Shown: positions 36,796 to 45,525, counted from the first letter of the stretch. The stretch: 64,000 nucleotides of DNA from a bacterium 1XD42-54 (GCA_003612585.1 RAZH01000008.1:124001-188000); one strand, 5' to 3'. Program-made: numbers and translations. The notes: generated by a model from the letters alone, not told the origin.

Positions 36796-36971
36796 AATAT
36801 GGACACTTATGCCCGGAGACTATTTCGGGCTTTCGTATGTGCAGGGGCACATGCGAAAATGAGTTGCTGCGGCAGCTCGTACGCGCGAGACAGTCGGGAG
36901 AAAATTTTCACTGCCCGATTTCAGGAAGATTTTTTATAGACAGACAGATCCGGTCAGGAGAGGAAAGGAAA
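36796..36971 (+). promoter_or_regulatory. Structured 5' leader with consecutive hairpins
   Basis: Three hairpins follow each other: GCCCG/CGGGC (36811-36830), TTCGTATGTGC/GCACATGCGAA (36832-36857, one G-U) and GAGTTGC/GCAGCTC (36861-36878, one G-U). A further possible pairing is TCGGG (36894-36898) with CCCGA (36914-36918), before a T6 run at 36930-36935. The layout resembles a cis-regulatory leader or attenuator. I do not recognise a known riboswitch class. Confidence 0.6.
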
Positions 36972-37850
36972 ATGATTAAGAGCATGACAGGCTTTGGTAG
37001 ATGCGAACATCACCAGGGCAGCAGGAAGTTTACAGTTGAGATGAAAGCGGTGAATCACCGCTATTTTGACGTAAATATCAAAATTCCAAAGAAATTCAGT
37101 TTTTTTGAGTCAGCGATTCGCATGGAGCTGAAAAAATACGTCCAGCGTGGAAAGGTTGACGTATTTGTTACATATGAAGATTATACAGAAGAAAATGCCT
37201 CGCTGAAATACAATGAAAGTATCGCGGCGCAATACCTGAAATATTACGCTCAGATGGCGGAAGCCTTTCATCTTGAGAACGATATCCGGGTTTCGACGCT
37301 GGGGCGTTGTCCGGAAGTCTTTACGATGGAAGAGCAGGACATTGACGAAGCGGAAATCTGGGGAGTGCTCGGCGAAGCCCTGAAGGGGGCGTGCAGTCAG
37401 TTTGTGGAAGCGCGGGAACGTGAAGGGGAAGCTTTGAAGCTGGATATCCTTGACAAATTGGAGAGAATGGAAGAAAATGTAACTCTCGTTGAAAAACGCT
37501 ATCCAGATATCATTGCAGAATACCGCAAAAAGCTGGAAGATAAGGTAAGAGAACTTCTCACAGATGCACAGATTGATGAAAGCCGCCTGGCGTCAGAGGT
37601 CGTACTTTTTGCAGATAAGATCTGTACGGATGAAGAGACGGTGCGTCTGCGCAGCCATATTCATACCATGCAGCAGGAGCTGCGCGCAGGAGGTAGCATT
37701 GGACGCAAGCTGGATTTTATCGCGCAGGAAATGAACCGCGAGGCAAATACGATTCTCTCAAAAGCAAATGATCTGGAAACGTCCAATATTGCAATTGATC
37801 TGAAAACGGAGATCGAAAAGGTCCGTGAACAGATTCAGAACCTGGAATAA
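36972..37850 (+). CDS. yicC: YicC/YloC-family endoribonuclease
   Basis: A 292-residue protein beginning IKSMTGFGRCEHHQGSRKFT, the family hallmark, with VEMKAVNHRYFDVNIKIPKK next and a conserved C-terminal region around GRKLDFIAQEMNREANTILS. YicC-family proteins have been shown to act as endoribonucleases. The start at 36972 follows GGAAAGGAA; an in-frame ATG lies 135 bases upstream within the structured leader and is unlikely. Followed by remA, gmk and rpoZ as in many Clostridia. Confidence 0.92.
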   Translation: MIKSMTGFGRCEHHQGSRKFTVEMKAVNHRYFDVNIKIPKKFSFFESAIRMELKKYVQRGKVDVFVTYEDYTEENASLKYNESIAAQYLKYYAQMAEAFHLENDIRVSTLGRCPEVFTMEEQDIDEAEIWGVLGEALKGACSQFVEAREREGEALKLDILDKLERMEENVTLVEKRYPDIIAEYRKKLEDKVRELLTDAQIDESRLASEVVLFADKICTDEETVRLRSHIHTMQQELRAGGSIGRKLDFIAQEMNREANTILSKANDLETSNIAIDLKTEIEKVREQIQNLE

Positions 37851-37863
37851 TTTGGAGGACCAC

Positions 37864-38139
37864 ATGGCAGATTTGGTCAACATTGGTTTTGGCAATTATG
37901 TAAATACACAGAAGGTGGTTGCTGTAGTCAATCCGGATGCTGCGCCGATCAAGCGGATGGTGCAGAATGCACGCGAAGCGCAGAAAGTGATTGATGCGAC
38001 GCAGGGGAGGCGCACGAAGTCAGTGCTTGTGCTGGAGACGGAACAGATCGTTCTCTCTGCGATGCAGCCGGATACGATAGCCAGAAGATTTGCCGCTAAT
38101 ATAATGGCGGAACAGGATATGAAGGGAGAAGAGCAATGA
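37864..38139 (+). CDS. remA: RemA/DUF370 family DNA-binding regulator
   Basis: A small 91-residue protein, ADLVNIGFGNYVNTQKVVAV at the start, matching RemA, which in Bacillus activates matrix operons and forms oligomeric DNA-binding rings. The start is ATG 37864 behind TTGGAGGACC; a longer frame starts inside yicC. Its stop overlaps the gmk start by four bases (ATGA), indicating translational coupling. Confidence 0.92.
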   Translation: MADLVNIGFGNYVNTQKVVAVVNPDAAPIKRMVQNAREAQKVIDATQGRRTKSVLVLETEQIVLSAMQPDTIARRFAANIMAEQDMKGEEQ

Positions 38140-38771
38140 ACAGAAGGGGAATCCTTGTAGTGGTTTCCGGTTTTTCCGGGGTCGGAAAAGGTACGCTTAT
38201 GAAACAGCTCACAGAGCGTTACGGCTATTATGCACTGTCTATATCCGCGACGACACGCGCACCGCGGGAAGGCGAGGAGGATGGACGGGAGTACTTTTTC
38301 AAGACAAAGGAAGAGTTTGAAGAACTGATTAGGGAAGACCGGCTGGTTGAGTATGCATGTTACTGCGGCAATTATTACGGGACGCCGCGGGATTATGTGG
38401 AGGACCAGATGGATCAGGGCCGGGATGTGATTCTGGAGATTGAGCTTCAGGGCGCTTTGAAAATTAAAGAAAAATATCCGGAGGCGCTTCTGCTGTTTGT
38501 CATGCCGCCGGATGCCGCGACATTGGTGGAGCGTCTGAACGGGCGCGGTACGGAAGCGCGGGATGTTGTCCGGGAGCGGCTTGCAAGGGCGGTCGAGGAG
38601 GCGGCCGGAGCGGTGCAGTACGATTATATGATTATTAATGATGATCTGGAGCAGAGTGTGGAAGAGGTACACTATCTGATTGACAGCCAGCATAATAAAA
38701 TAAGCCGGAACCTGGATTTTGTAGAGCAGGTCCGCAAAGAACTTATCACATTTTCGAAAGGAGAATTATAA
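38136..38771 (+). CDS. gmk: Guanylate kinase
   Basis: Phosphorylates GMP to GDP. The P-loop is SGFSGVGKGT (residues 11-20), followed by the GMP-binding SISATTRAPREGEEDGREYF and the lid region RGTEARDVVRERLARA. 211 residues is normal. It overlaps remA by four bases and is followed by rpoZ after one base. Confidence 0.96.
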   Translation: MNRRGILVVVSGFSGVGKGTLMKQLTERYGYYALSISATTRAPREGEEDGREYFFKTKEEFEELIREDRLVEYACYCGNYYGTPRDYVEDQMDQGRDVILEIELQGALKIKEKYPEALLLFVMPPDAATLVERLNGRGTEARDVVRERLARAVEEAAGAVQYDYMIINDDLEQSVEEVHYLIDSQHNKISRNLDFVEQVRKELITFSKGEL

Positions 38772-38772
38772 T

Positions 38773-39036
38773 ATGTTGCATCCATCTTATTCTGATTTGA
38801 TGAAAGTAGTAAACAGTGAGGTAGAGGAAGGAAATGAGCCGGTCGTAAACAGCCGTTATTCGATTGTTCTGGCAACAGCAAAGCGTGCGCGCCAGATCAT
38901 TGCACGCCAGTCCAAGGACGATCTCGATGTGCTGGTGGTATCTAAGCCGCTCTCAAAAGCAGTTTCAGAATTAAATGAAGGAAAGATCAAGATTGTTCCG
39001 GAGGAAGAAAAAGAAGAAATACAGGCCGAAGAGTGA
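38773..39036 (+). CDS. rpoZ: RNA polymerase omega subunit
   Basis: 87 residues with the omega landmarks YSDLMKVVNSE, NSRYSIVLATAKRARQI and KPLSKAVSELNEGKI, then an acidic tail. It binds and stabilises the beta' subunit. Its position directly behind gmk is conserved in many bacteria. Confidence 0.95.
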   Translation: MLHPSYSDLMKVVNSEVEEGNEPVVNSRYSIVLATAKRARQIIARQSKDDLDVLVVSKPLSKAVSELNEGKIKIVPEEEKEEIQAEE

Positions 39037-39060
39037 GACGGAAACGGGGTGTGATAAGCA

Positions 39061-39729
39061 TTGAAAGAGGTTAAACAATTCAGCAAAAGTTATATTCTGG
39101 TTTCAGCACTGTACGTTGTACTGGGGATTGTATTGCTGGCGTGGCCAGGGACCTCAGTGAAGATGATTTGCTATGGCCTTGGTTTTACAATGGTGGTTCT
39201 CGGTATCACATACGGAATTATTTATTTTACCAAAGACAATCTGGCCGGTTTTTTGCAGATGGATTTGGTGATCGGTATCATTTGCCTTTCTTTTGGCGTT
39301 TTCATTTTGCTTAATCCGACCTTTTTGTCAACGGTGCTTCCATTTGCAATGGGGATCATTCTGCTTTTGGGCGCAGTGGTCAAGATTCAGAGCTCGCTCA
39401 ATATGCGCCGTCTGAAATTCGGAAAATGGTACCTGGTACTGATCTGTGCTGTGGTAATTATTATCATGGGCATTGTGTTGCTGTGTAACCCGTTCCAGGA
39501 AGAACAGTATATGATTCTTTACATCGGTATCTGTCTGATTCTGGATGGACTGACGAATCTGACTTCCCTGATCTGTATTCAGATGCGGGTAAGAAAGCTT
39601 GCGCGGATTCAGAAAGAGCATCCGGAGGTACAGCTGAAGGATCTCCTGGAGCAGAAGGAAAAACATGACGGGCAGAATACGGATATCATAATTCCAGAAG
39701 GAAAAAAGGATGCCGGGAAGCAGGAGTAA
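39061..39729 (+). CDS. DUF308/HdeD-like membrane protein
   Basis: A 222-residue protein with about six hydrophobic helices in the paired arrangement of the DUF308 (HdeD) family, for example VLGIVLLAWPGTSVKMICYG and ICLSFGVFILLNPTF, and a charged C-terminal tail. E. coli HdeD is linked to acid resistance, but the function here is unknown. Start appears to be TTG 39061; the RBS is poor. Expressed with rpoZ and rimO by position. Confidence 0.75.
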   Translation: MKEVKQFSKSYILVSALYVVLGIVLLAWPGTSVKMICYGLGFTMVVLGITYGIIYFTKDNLAGFLQMDLVIGIICLSFGVFILLNPTFLSTVLPFAMGIILLLGAVVKIQSSLNMRRLKFGKWYLVLICAVVIIIMGIVLLCNPFQEEQYMILYIGICLILDGLTNLTSLICIQMRVRKLARIQKEHPEVQLKDLLEQKEKHDGQNTDIIIPEGKKDAGKQE

Positions 39730-39732
39730 TCC

Positions 39733-41070
39733 ATGAAAATATTTTTTGTTTCGCTTGGATGTGATAAAAACCTCGTTGATTCAGAAGAGATGTTGGGGCT
39801 GCTTGGAAGCAGAGGTTATACATTTACGGATGATGAGACAGAAGCGGATGTGATTGTGATCAATACATGCTGCTTTATCAATGACGCAAAAGAGGAAAGC
39901 GTCCAGACAATTCTCGAGATGGCAGAATATAAAAAGGCCGGGAGCTGCAAAGCGCTGATTGTGACGGGGTGTATGGCACAGCGCTATCGGCAGGAAATAC
40001 TGGATGAGATAGAAGAAGTGGATATGGTGCTTGGCACCACCGCGTATGAGGAGATTGTGCAGGCAGTGGAGCAGGCGGTTGGCGGTGCGCGTGCAGTGGA
40101 GGAGAAGCCCCTTGCGTATCTTCCGCAGCCGGGGGAAAGCAGAATTTTGACAACGGGCGGCCATTTTGCATATCTGAAAATAGCGGAGGGATGTAACAAG
40201 TGCTGTACATACTGCATCATTCCGAAGCTGCGTGGAAAATATCGCAGCGTACCGATGGAACGGTTAATTGCGCAGGCAAAGATGCTGGCGGAGCAGGGCG
40301 TAAAGGAGCTGATTCTTGTCGCACAGGAGACTACGGTTTACGGAATGGATCTGTATGGACGGAAATCGCTGCATCTTCTGTTGGAAGCGCTGTGTAAAAT
40401 ATCTGGCATCCGTTGGATTCGTGTCCTGTATTGCTATCCGGAGGAGATTTATGATGAGCTGATCGAGACAATGAAGCGGGAGCCCAAGATATGTCATTAT
40501 CTGGATTTGCCGATTCAGCATGCCTCAGACGCAGTGCTGCGGCGTATGGGACGCCGGACAACGAAACAGGATCTGCTTTCGATCATAGAAAAGCTTCGCA
40601 GGGAGATACCGGATATTGTACTGCGTACGACGCTGATTGCGGGATTTCCGGGGGAGACGCAGGAGCAGCATGAAGAGCTGATGGATTTTATTGATGAGGT
40701 GGAGTTCGACCGACTCGGTGTGTTTGCCTATTCCCAGGAAGAGGATACGCCGGCAGCAGGTATGCCGGATCAGATTGATGAGGAGACGAAGCTCGCCCGT
40801 CAGGAGGCGCTTATGGAGCTTCAGCAGGAGATCGCCTTTGAAAAGGCAGAAGCGATGGTGGGCCGTACGGTCATCGCCATGGTGGAAGGCAGTGTGGCAG
40901 ATGAAGATGCCTATGTTGCACGAACTTATGGAGATGCGCCGAATGTAGACGGCTTGTTGTTTATTAACACCGGTGAGATGCTGCATTCTGGAGATTTTGC
41001 AAAGGTTCGGATTACCGGTGCGGCAGAATATGATTTGATAGGAGAGATAGCAGATGAATTTGCCGAATAA
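39733..41070 (+). CDS. rimO: Ribosomal protein uS12 methylthiotransferase RimO
   Basis: Radical SAM enzyme of 445 residues that methylthiolates an aspartate of ribosomal protein S12. The N-terminal MTTase domain carries VSLGCDKNLVDSEEMLG, which distinguishes RimO from MiaB, with further cysteines in NTCCFIND and VTGCMAQRY. The SAM cluster motif is CNKCCTYC (C-x3-C-x2-C). A C-terminal TRAM domain ends the protein. It overlaps pgsA by 17 bases. Confidence 0.96.
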   Translation: MKIFFVSLGCDKNLVDSEEMLGLLGSRGYTFTDDETEADVIVINTCCFINDAKEESVQTILEMAEYKKAGSCKALIVTGCMAQRYRQEILDEIEEVDMVLGTTAYEEIVQAVEQAVGGARAVEEKPLAYLPQPGESRILTTGGHFAYLKIAEGCNKCCTYCIIPKLRGKYRSVPMERLIAQAKMLAEQGVKELILVAQETTVYGMDLYGRKSLHLLLEALCKISGIRWIRVLYCYPEEIYDELIETMKREPKICHYLDLPIQHASDAVLRRMGRRTTKQDLLSIIEKLRREIPDIVLRTTLIAGFPGETQEQHEELMDFIDEVEFDRLGVFAYSQEEDTPAAGMPDQIDEETKLARQEALMELQQEIAFEKAEAMVGRTVIAMVEGSVADEDAYVARTYGDAPNVDGLLFINTGEMLHSGDFAKVRITGAAEYDLIGEIADEFAE

Positions 41071-41593
41071 ACTTACTGTATTTCGGGCATGTATGGTACC
41101 TGTTTTTGTGTTTGTAATGCTGTGGGACGGCCTGGGCGAATATGGAAAATATGTGGCTGCGGCCGTTTTTATTCTTGCAAGTGCCACGGATTGGCTTGAT
41201 GGGTATCTGGCAAGAAAGAACGGGCTTGTGACTGATTTTGGAAAATTCATGGACCCGATTGCTGATAAGCTTCTTGTCTGCTCTGCGATGATCTGTCTTG
41301 TGGAAAATGACGCGTTGGCGGCATGGATTGTGATTATCATTATCGGACGTGAGTTTATCATCAGCGGCTTTCGGCTGGTGGCATCTGACAAAGGCACCGT
41401 GATTGCTGCCAGTTACTGGGGGAAATTTAAGACCGTATTCCAGATGATTATGGTGATTCTGCTGATTCTGGATTTGGGCGGTGTTTTTGATACGATTGCA
41501 GAGGTGGTTGTATGGATTTCGCTGATCCTTACTGTGATTTCACTCATAGACTATCTGTACAAAAACTGGAGTGTGATGGATGGACAGATGTGA
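41054..41593 (+). CDS. pgsA: CDP-diacylglycerol-glycerol-3-phosphate 3-phosphatidyltransferase
   Basis: Membrane enzyme that starts phosphatidylglycerol synthesis. The complete CDP-alcohol phosphotransferase motif is visible in two parts: DWLDGYLARK and TDFGKFMDPIADK (residues about 46-73), with all four aspartates. 179 residues, normal. It overlaps rimO upstream and pncC downstream, so the three genes are translationally coupled. Confidence 0.95.
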   Translation: MNLPNKLTVFRACMVPVFVFVMLWDGLGEYGKYVAAAVFILASATDWLDGYLARKNGLVTDFGKFMDPIADKLLVCSAMICLVENDALAAWIVIIIIGREFIISGFRLVASDKGTVIAASYWGKFKTVFQMIMVILLILDLGGVFDTIAEVVVWISLILTVISLIDYLYKNWSVMDGQM

Positions 41594-42062
41594 GACAAAA
41601 CTGGTCGAGATTTTGCGGCAGCGGCAGTTGCAGATGACTACGGTAGAGTCCTGTACCGGCGGAATGGTTGCCGCTGCGGTTACGTCGGTTCCGGGGAGTT
41701 CGGAGGTGTTTCAAAGAGGCTTTGTGACATACTGCGATAGGGCAAAGCAGGAACTTGTGGGTGTCCGTCAGACGACTCTGGAACAGTATACCGCGGTGAG
41801 CGCACAGACGGCGCAGGAGATGGCAGAAGGCGGGGCAAGGGCAGCTCTGGCCGACTGCTGTGTTTCTGTTACAGGCTACGCAGGGCCAGATTCAGGAAGC
41901 GGGGAGCCGGTAGGACTCGTTTATATCGGTTGCTTTTGTTGTGGAAGGGTGGAAGTGGAAGAACATCATTTCATTGGCGAGCGTCAGGAAATACGTGAGC
42001 AGGCGGCAGGCCGTGCGATCGCTTTGCTTTTAGAGATGCTGACTGAGTCAGAAAAGAATTAG
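41580..42062 (+). CDS. pncC: CinA C-terminal domain protein (nicotinamide-nucleotide amidase)
   Basis: A 160-residue stand-alone CinA C-terminal domain, which deamidates NMN to NaMN in pyridine nucleotide salvage. Signature ESCTGGMVAAAVTSVPGSS is at residues about 21-39 with GYAGPDSGSGEPVGLVYIG later. The N-terminal competence/damage domain is absent. Start ATG 41580 overlaps pgsA. In many Firmicutes a full-length cinA lies next to recA, but here recA is far away. Confidence 0.92.
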   Translation: MDRCETKLVEILRQRQLQMTTVESCTGGMVAAAVTSVPGSSEVFQRGFVTYCDRAKQELVGVRQTTLEQYTAVSAQTAQEMAEGGARAALADCCVSVTGYAGPDSGSGEPVGLVYIGCFCCGRVEVEEHHFIGERQEIREQAAGRAIALLLEMLTESEKN

Positions 42063-42071
42063 AAGTTTCGG

Positions 42072-42122
42072 GTGCTTTTTGCAGGAAGGCTTTGAATAAG
42101 GCCTTCAGCAAAAAGCACTTTT
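42072..42122 (+). terminator. Long terminator hairpin after pncC
   Basis: GTGCTTTTTGC (42072-42082) pairs with GCAAAAAGCAC (42108-42118) and inside it GAAGGC (42085-42090) with GCCTTC (42101-42106), followed by TTTT. It closes the yicC-to-pncC operon. Confidence 0.88.
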
Positions 42123-42161
42123 GGTTATCGGTATTTTCATCTATCTTTTTATTCGTATAAA

Positions 42162-42443
42162 CTATCTGCGTTTCATTTGCTTCATAATGGCGCAGATTTT
42201 ATCAATTCTCTGTATTTCTTCTTTTGATTTTCCCATTTTCATTACTTCGATAATCGCATCTGTTTCCGCAGAATCAAACGACATATTGTTTTCTTTGGAC
42301 TGTGCCGAGGCGGACATCAAAAAAGGAAGCAGTTCGTTTGGACTTTTTCCTTTTGCCTGATCTGCCATGGAAAGCAGCATTTGCAGTTTGTTCGGGTCAA
42401 TTCCGCCAAGCGCGGGATTTTGCATCCAGGAATTATCACTCAT
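42162..42443 (-). CDS. Small conserved-type hypothetical protein
   Basis: 93 residues, not recognised. It has a Gln/Met-rich helical N-terminus (GIDPNKLQMLLSMADQAKG), a serine/asparagine-rich middle and a basic end (IDKICAIMKQMKRR). No signal peptide or membrane helix. It lies 84 bases downstream of another unknown gene on the same strand, and the two probably form a small unit. Confidence 0.7.
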   Translation of the reverse strand: MSDNSWMQNPALGGIDPNKLQMLLSMADQAKGKSPNELLPFLMSASAQSKENNMSFDSAETDAIIEVMKMGKSKEEIQRIDKICAIMKQMKRR

Positions 42444-42527
42444 ATTATGTTCGATCCTTTCTATAATAAAAAGATTTTAAGATTGTTTTACATTTTATAA
42501 TTATGTAAAAAACAGTCTTGTTCTATA

Positions 42528-42971
42528 TTATGGGGCATCGGGCAGATTGTGCGCATCTTGGGGCGGGAAATCGTAATCCGGAAGGTTTTCATCAAAACTG
42601 CTGTTAAAATTTCCTGTGAACAGGTTCAGCGGAAAATCAGCGATGCCGGTGTCGGAGGACTGAGAGAACATGGAGGAGAGTTCCATAACAGAGAGAATCT
42701 GAATCCACTGATCCAGAAAGGCCTGTTCTTTTTCTTCACAGTAGTTGCGGATGTCGTTCAGAATATCCAGCATATCAGGAGATTCGGAGGAAGCGCTGCA
42801 TGCAGTGACGACGGATGTATTTTTCTGATAGAATGATATGACGTTCTGAATTTCCATCATTTTGATGAGGATGGAAAGTGTACGCTGATTTCCTGAAGCG
42901 ACGTAGGGAAGGAAGGCTTTTATAAGGTGAAGATGATTCTGGTTTGCAATTTGGTCGAGGGGGGTCTGCAT
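42528..42971 (-). CDS. Hypothetical protein
   Basis: 147 residues from the ATG at 42971, which has GGAG eight bases upstream; the longer frame to 43295 runs into noncoding DNA and is unlikely. Start reads MQTPLDQIANQNHLHLIKAF, followed by helical sequence and an acidic, Pro/Asp-rich C-terminus (NLPDYDFPPQDAHNLPDAP). No known domain recognised. Paired with the gene at 42162. Confidence 0.65.
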   Translation of the reverse strand: MQTPLDQIANQNHLHLIKAFLPYVASGNQRTLSILIKMMEIQNVISFYQKNTSVVTACSASSESPDMLDILNDIRNYCEEKEQAFLDQWIQILSVMELSSMFSQSSDTGIADFPLNLFTGNFNSSFDENLPDYDFPPQDAHNLPDAP

Positions 42972-43106
42972 GAATTGGCTCCGGAATCTTTTTTGATAGT
43001 TTATGTAAGGTGGGGCGGAAATATGATTATGGGAATATGATATGGTACCAGGATTCTCGGAACGTGGGGATCTGGCTTGTAAGAAAAGTGGATGGAGGAT
43101 GCAGAG

Positions 43107-43292
43107 ATGGGATTTCATACAGTAATAGAAGGAAATGCTTTTTATGAGGTTGATGACGACTGTCTGAGAAAACGCAGGAAAGAAAATGATACAGCTGCAA
43201 AGGATATGCTGAAAGGAAACGCGAATCAGAGAACTGATCAGGGAATGAGTCCGAAAATAGGAGGGAATGGCAGAAATCGAAGTTTCCGATAA
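43107..43292 (+). CDS. Small hypothetical protein
   Basis: 61 residues from ATG 43107, preceded by GGAGG at 43094-43098: GFHTVIEGNAFYEVDDDCLR then a charged, polar tail. Not recognised. The well-placed RBS and a terminator right after the gene support it as real. Confidence 0.6.
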   Translation: MGFHTVIEGNAFYEVDDDCLRKRRKENDTAAKDMLKGNANQRTDQGMSPKIGGNGRNRSFR

Positions 43293-43301
43293 CATGAGAA
43301 A

Positions 43302-43325
43302 GCGGGGCCGAAGCCCCGCCTTTTT
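43302..43325. terminator. Terminator between convergent small genes
   Basis: GCGGGGC (43302-43308) pairs with GCCCCGC (43313-43319) around CGAA, followed by T5 at 43321-43325. It serves the forward gene and may also stop the reverse Gly/Cys-rich gene. Confidence 0.88.
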
Positions 43326-43343
43326 AAAATGGATGAGAATCCA

Positions 43344-43583
43344 TTAGCATCCGCAGCCACCGCCGCAGTTGCCACCGTTTCCGAGGAAGCTGCCATTGCC
43401 GCAGCCGCCACAGAACAGAAGCAGAAGGATAATCCAGCAGCAGTCGTTGCCGCCGTTGCCGCCGAAGCCGCAGCCACCGTTTCCATTGCCGCAGAATGCG
43501 AGCAGGATCAGCAGTGTGCAAATAGAAATCCCGTTGTTGCCTTCACATCCACATCCACAGTTTGTAGCAGTTAAATCACTCAT
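43344..43583 (-). CDS. Gly/Cys-rich small protein, spore-coat-like
   Basis: 79 residues with repeated glycine, cysteine and asparagine (for example CGNGNGGCGFGGNGGNDCC) interrupted by two short hydrophobic segments (ISICTLLILLAFC and WIILLLLFC). GGAGGAAAACGAA precedes the ATG. The composition resembles small sporulation or coat proteins of Bacilli and Clostridia (YjcZ-like) and insect chorion proteins. The GCC-rich complementary strand yields alanine-rich shadow frames. Function inferred from composition only. Confidence 0.7.
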   Translation of the reverse strand: MSDLTATNCGCGCEGNNGISICTLLILLAFCGNGNGGCGFGGNGGNDCCWIILLLLFCGGCGNGSFLGNGGNCGGGCGC

Positions 43584-43703
43584 TTCGTTTTCCTCCGAAA
43601 TTGATATTTACAATGTATCATATGCTTCAGGGAGGAAGGTGTTACGGAAAGTGATCATTTTTGAAAAAAATTTTTTTGTTTGTGAAAAGTGGTATGACAG
43701 CTG

Positions 43704-45455
43704 CTACAGTCGCAGGAAGGATTCAAAAATTCCGTAAACATTCATGAGGCCATATCCCATTTCCCGGTTTGGGTATGTATAATTGTTGTTGCGGGTCGCT
43801 CCCCGCTGGAAAAGACTTTTGATTTCGCGTGGCGTAAAATACCGTGGGAAATCGCGAAGAAGGCCGCTTTCTACCACCAGGGCAGTGGCGCCCGCGGTCA
43901 GCGCGGAAGCTGCGCAGGAGCCGGTACGGGGGCCGTAGAGCGCTCCGGGAGAAGCTGCACCAGGACTTTGGCTGGATAGAGGAGCGGTGATATTTACGCC
44001 CGGGGAGACAAAACTTGGCTTTACGAGATTGTTTCTGGTATAGCCGCGCCCGGAGTTTCGGAACATGCTTCCTGCATACGCGTCAAACGTACCAACGGAC
44101 ATAATCGCCTCTGCACAGGATGGGTTTACAAGCGTGGTATCCGTGTTTGGGGTATAAAAACGGACATCAGGGCTGACAAGGCCGGTAACTGGAAGCCACA
44201 TATGAAAAATTCCATTTACATAGGAAAGGTTTGAGACACGGACTCGCCAGACGCCGGGTGTCGGTGTTTCAAAACGAATTTGAGCCATCTGAGAGCCGCT
44301 CAGCATTTCAACAATTGCATAATTCAGATAAATTTTGCTGTATTCCAGAAGAAAGTTAAATTCATGAGTCATAAAATCGCGTGGCTGTACGGGCTGAATG
44401 GTTTCGCCAAGCGGAGAGATAAAACCGATGCTGTAAAGCTCCGGCGCGTCTGCCCAGAATTCCAGAGTAAAGCCGGAACTTTCCTTCTCTACGAGAATTT
44501 CCACATCAGTGTATGGCTCAGAACGGTCAAGAGTTCCAAGGAAATGATGTCCCTGACCGACCTCATTTCCAGTACCGCTGACCACATATACCCCGGTATT
44601 GAACTGTGCGGAGGTCAGGACATCTTCAAGCGGCGTATTTCCGGTGTGTCCCCCCTGGTTGGAGCCGAGGGTCATACAGATGACCAGAGGCATCTGCAGC
44701 TTTCGGGAAACATCGACCATATACCGGATACCAAGCATCAGGTCTGTTTCCTGATAGGCCAGTGCGTCTTCCGGGATCATAAAATAATCCCGAAGATATT
44801 GCTTGGCGGGTTTTAATTTAACTGCAATAATGGTACTGTCCGGAGCAGCCCCGATGAAGTCTGCACTTGCATCCGGAGTACCGCAGGCAATGCCGGCCAT
44901 GGCGGTTCCGTGCCCCAGTTCATCTCGCTGAGGCACGATTTCATATGGATCAGGAGAAAAGAGTGCCTGATTAATTTGCTCTCTGGTGTATTCTGTGCCG
45001 TACATAAGCCCATCCGGTGCAGGACCGGTCTGAATGGTCTGATCCCAGATTCGCATGATTCGGGTGGTGCCGTCCAGTGCACGAAATGCGGGATGCGTAT
45101 AATCAATACCGGAATCAAGAAATCCGATCAGCACCCCTTTGCCGGAAAGGGAAAGAAACGGCTGGTTTTGCGCGGATAAAATTCCGCTGGTCTCAAGGCT
45201 TACCGTGTCAATGGAGGTGAAAAGCTTTGGCACGCCAGGATAACCGATCTGCTCCATAGTAATAAGCTCATCAGAAAAAGGTGCATGCAGGATACTGTAT
45301 TGTGCGTCAACAATCTGTGGTGAGAGCTGATTCAGCTCCGAAAGCAGTGTTTCCGGTGCAAGTTGGTACCGGAAAATAATGTCGGAGTATTCTTCAGAAA
45401 GGGCAGGCGGGATTTCCGGGGCCTGCGCAGAAAATAGTTTTGTGCGATGATTCAT
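43704..45455 (-). CDS. Subtilase-family protease, Csp-like
   Basis: S8 peptidase of 583 residues with triad residues in IGFLDSGIDYTH (Asp), ELGHGTAMAGIA (His) and RTGSCAASALTAG (Ser, in place of the common GTSMAAP). A large insertion domain lies between His and Ser. Size and layout resemble the Csp germination proteases of Clostridia that activate the cortex lytic enzyme SleC, but other Lachnospiraceae subtilases share them. No signal peptide. I start at 45455, where GGGAG sits eight bases upstream, rather than at 45500. Confidence 0.85.
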   Translation of the reverse strand: MNHRTKLFSAQAPEIPPALSEEYSDIIFRYQLAPETLLSELNQLSPQIVDAQYSILHAPFSDELITMEQIGYPGVPKLFTSIDTVSLETSGILSAQNQPFLSLSGKGVLIGFLDSGIDYTHPAFRALDGTTRIMRIWDQTIQTGPAPDGLMYGTEYTREQINQALFSPDPYEIVPQRDELGHGTAMAGIACGTPDASADFIGAAPDSTIIAVKLKPAKQYLRDYFMIPEDALAYQETDLMLGIRYMVDVSRKLQMPLVICMTLGSNQGGHTGNTPLEDVLTSAQFNTGVYVVSGTGNEVGQGHHFLGTLDRSEPYTDVEILVEKESSGFTLEFWADAPELYSIGFISPLGETIQPVQPRDFMTHEFNFLLEYSKIYLNYAIVEMLSGSQMAQIRFETPTPGVWRVRVSNLSYVNGIFHMWLPVTGLVSPDVRFYTPNTDTTLVNPSCAEAIMSVGTFDAYAGSMFRNSGRGYTRNNLVKPSFVSPGVNITAPLSSQSPGAASPGALYGPRTGSCAASALTAGATALVVESGLLRDFPRYFTPREIKSLFQRGATRNNNYTYPNREMGYGLMNVYGIFESFLRL

Positions 45456-45525
45456 CAGGAGAACTCCCAAGAAAGGCATTTTATTAAAAATATGAGACAT
45501 GTAAAGAAAAAATACGGTTTGGGAA

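Noticed and set aside
40525-41397. Reverse-strand frame of 290 codons over rimO and pgsA
   Set aside because: Covers two confident coupled genes; no features of its own.
43329-43574. Forward alanine-rich and proline-rich frames opposite the Gly/Cys-rich gene
   Set aside because: They follow from the GCC-repeat complement of Gly codons; the reverse gene has the good RBS.
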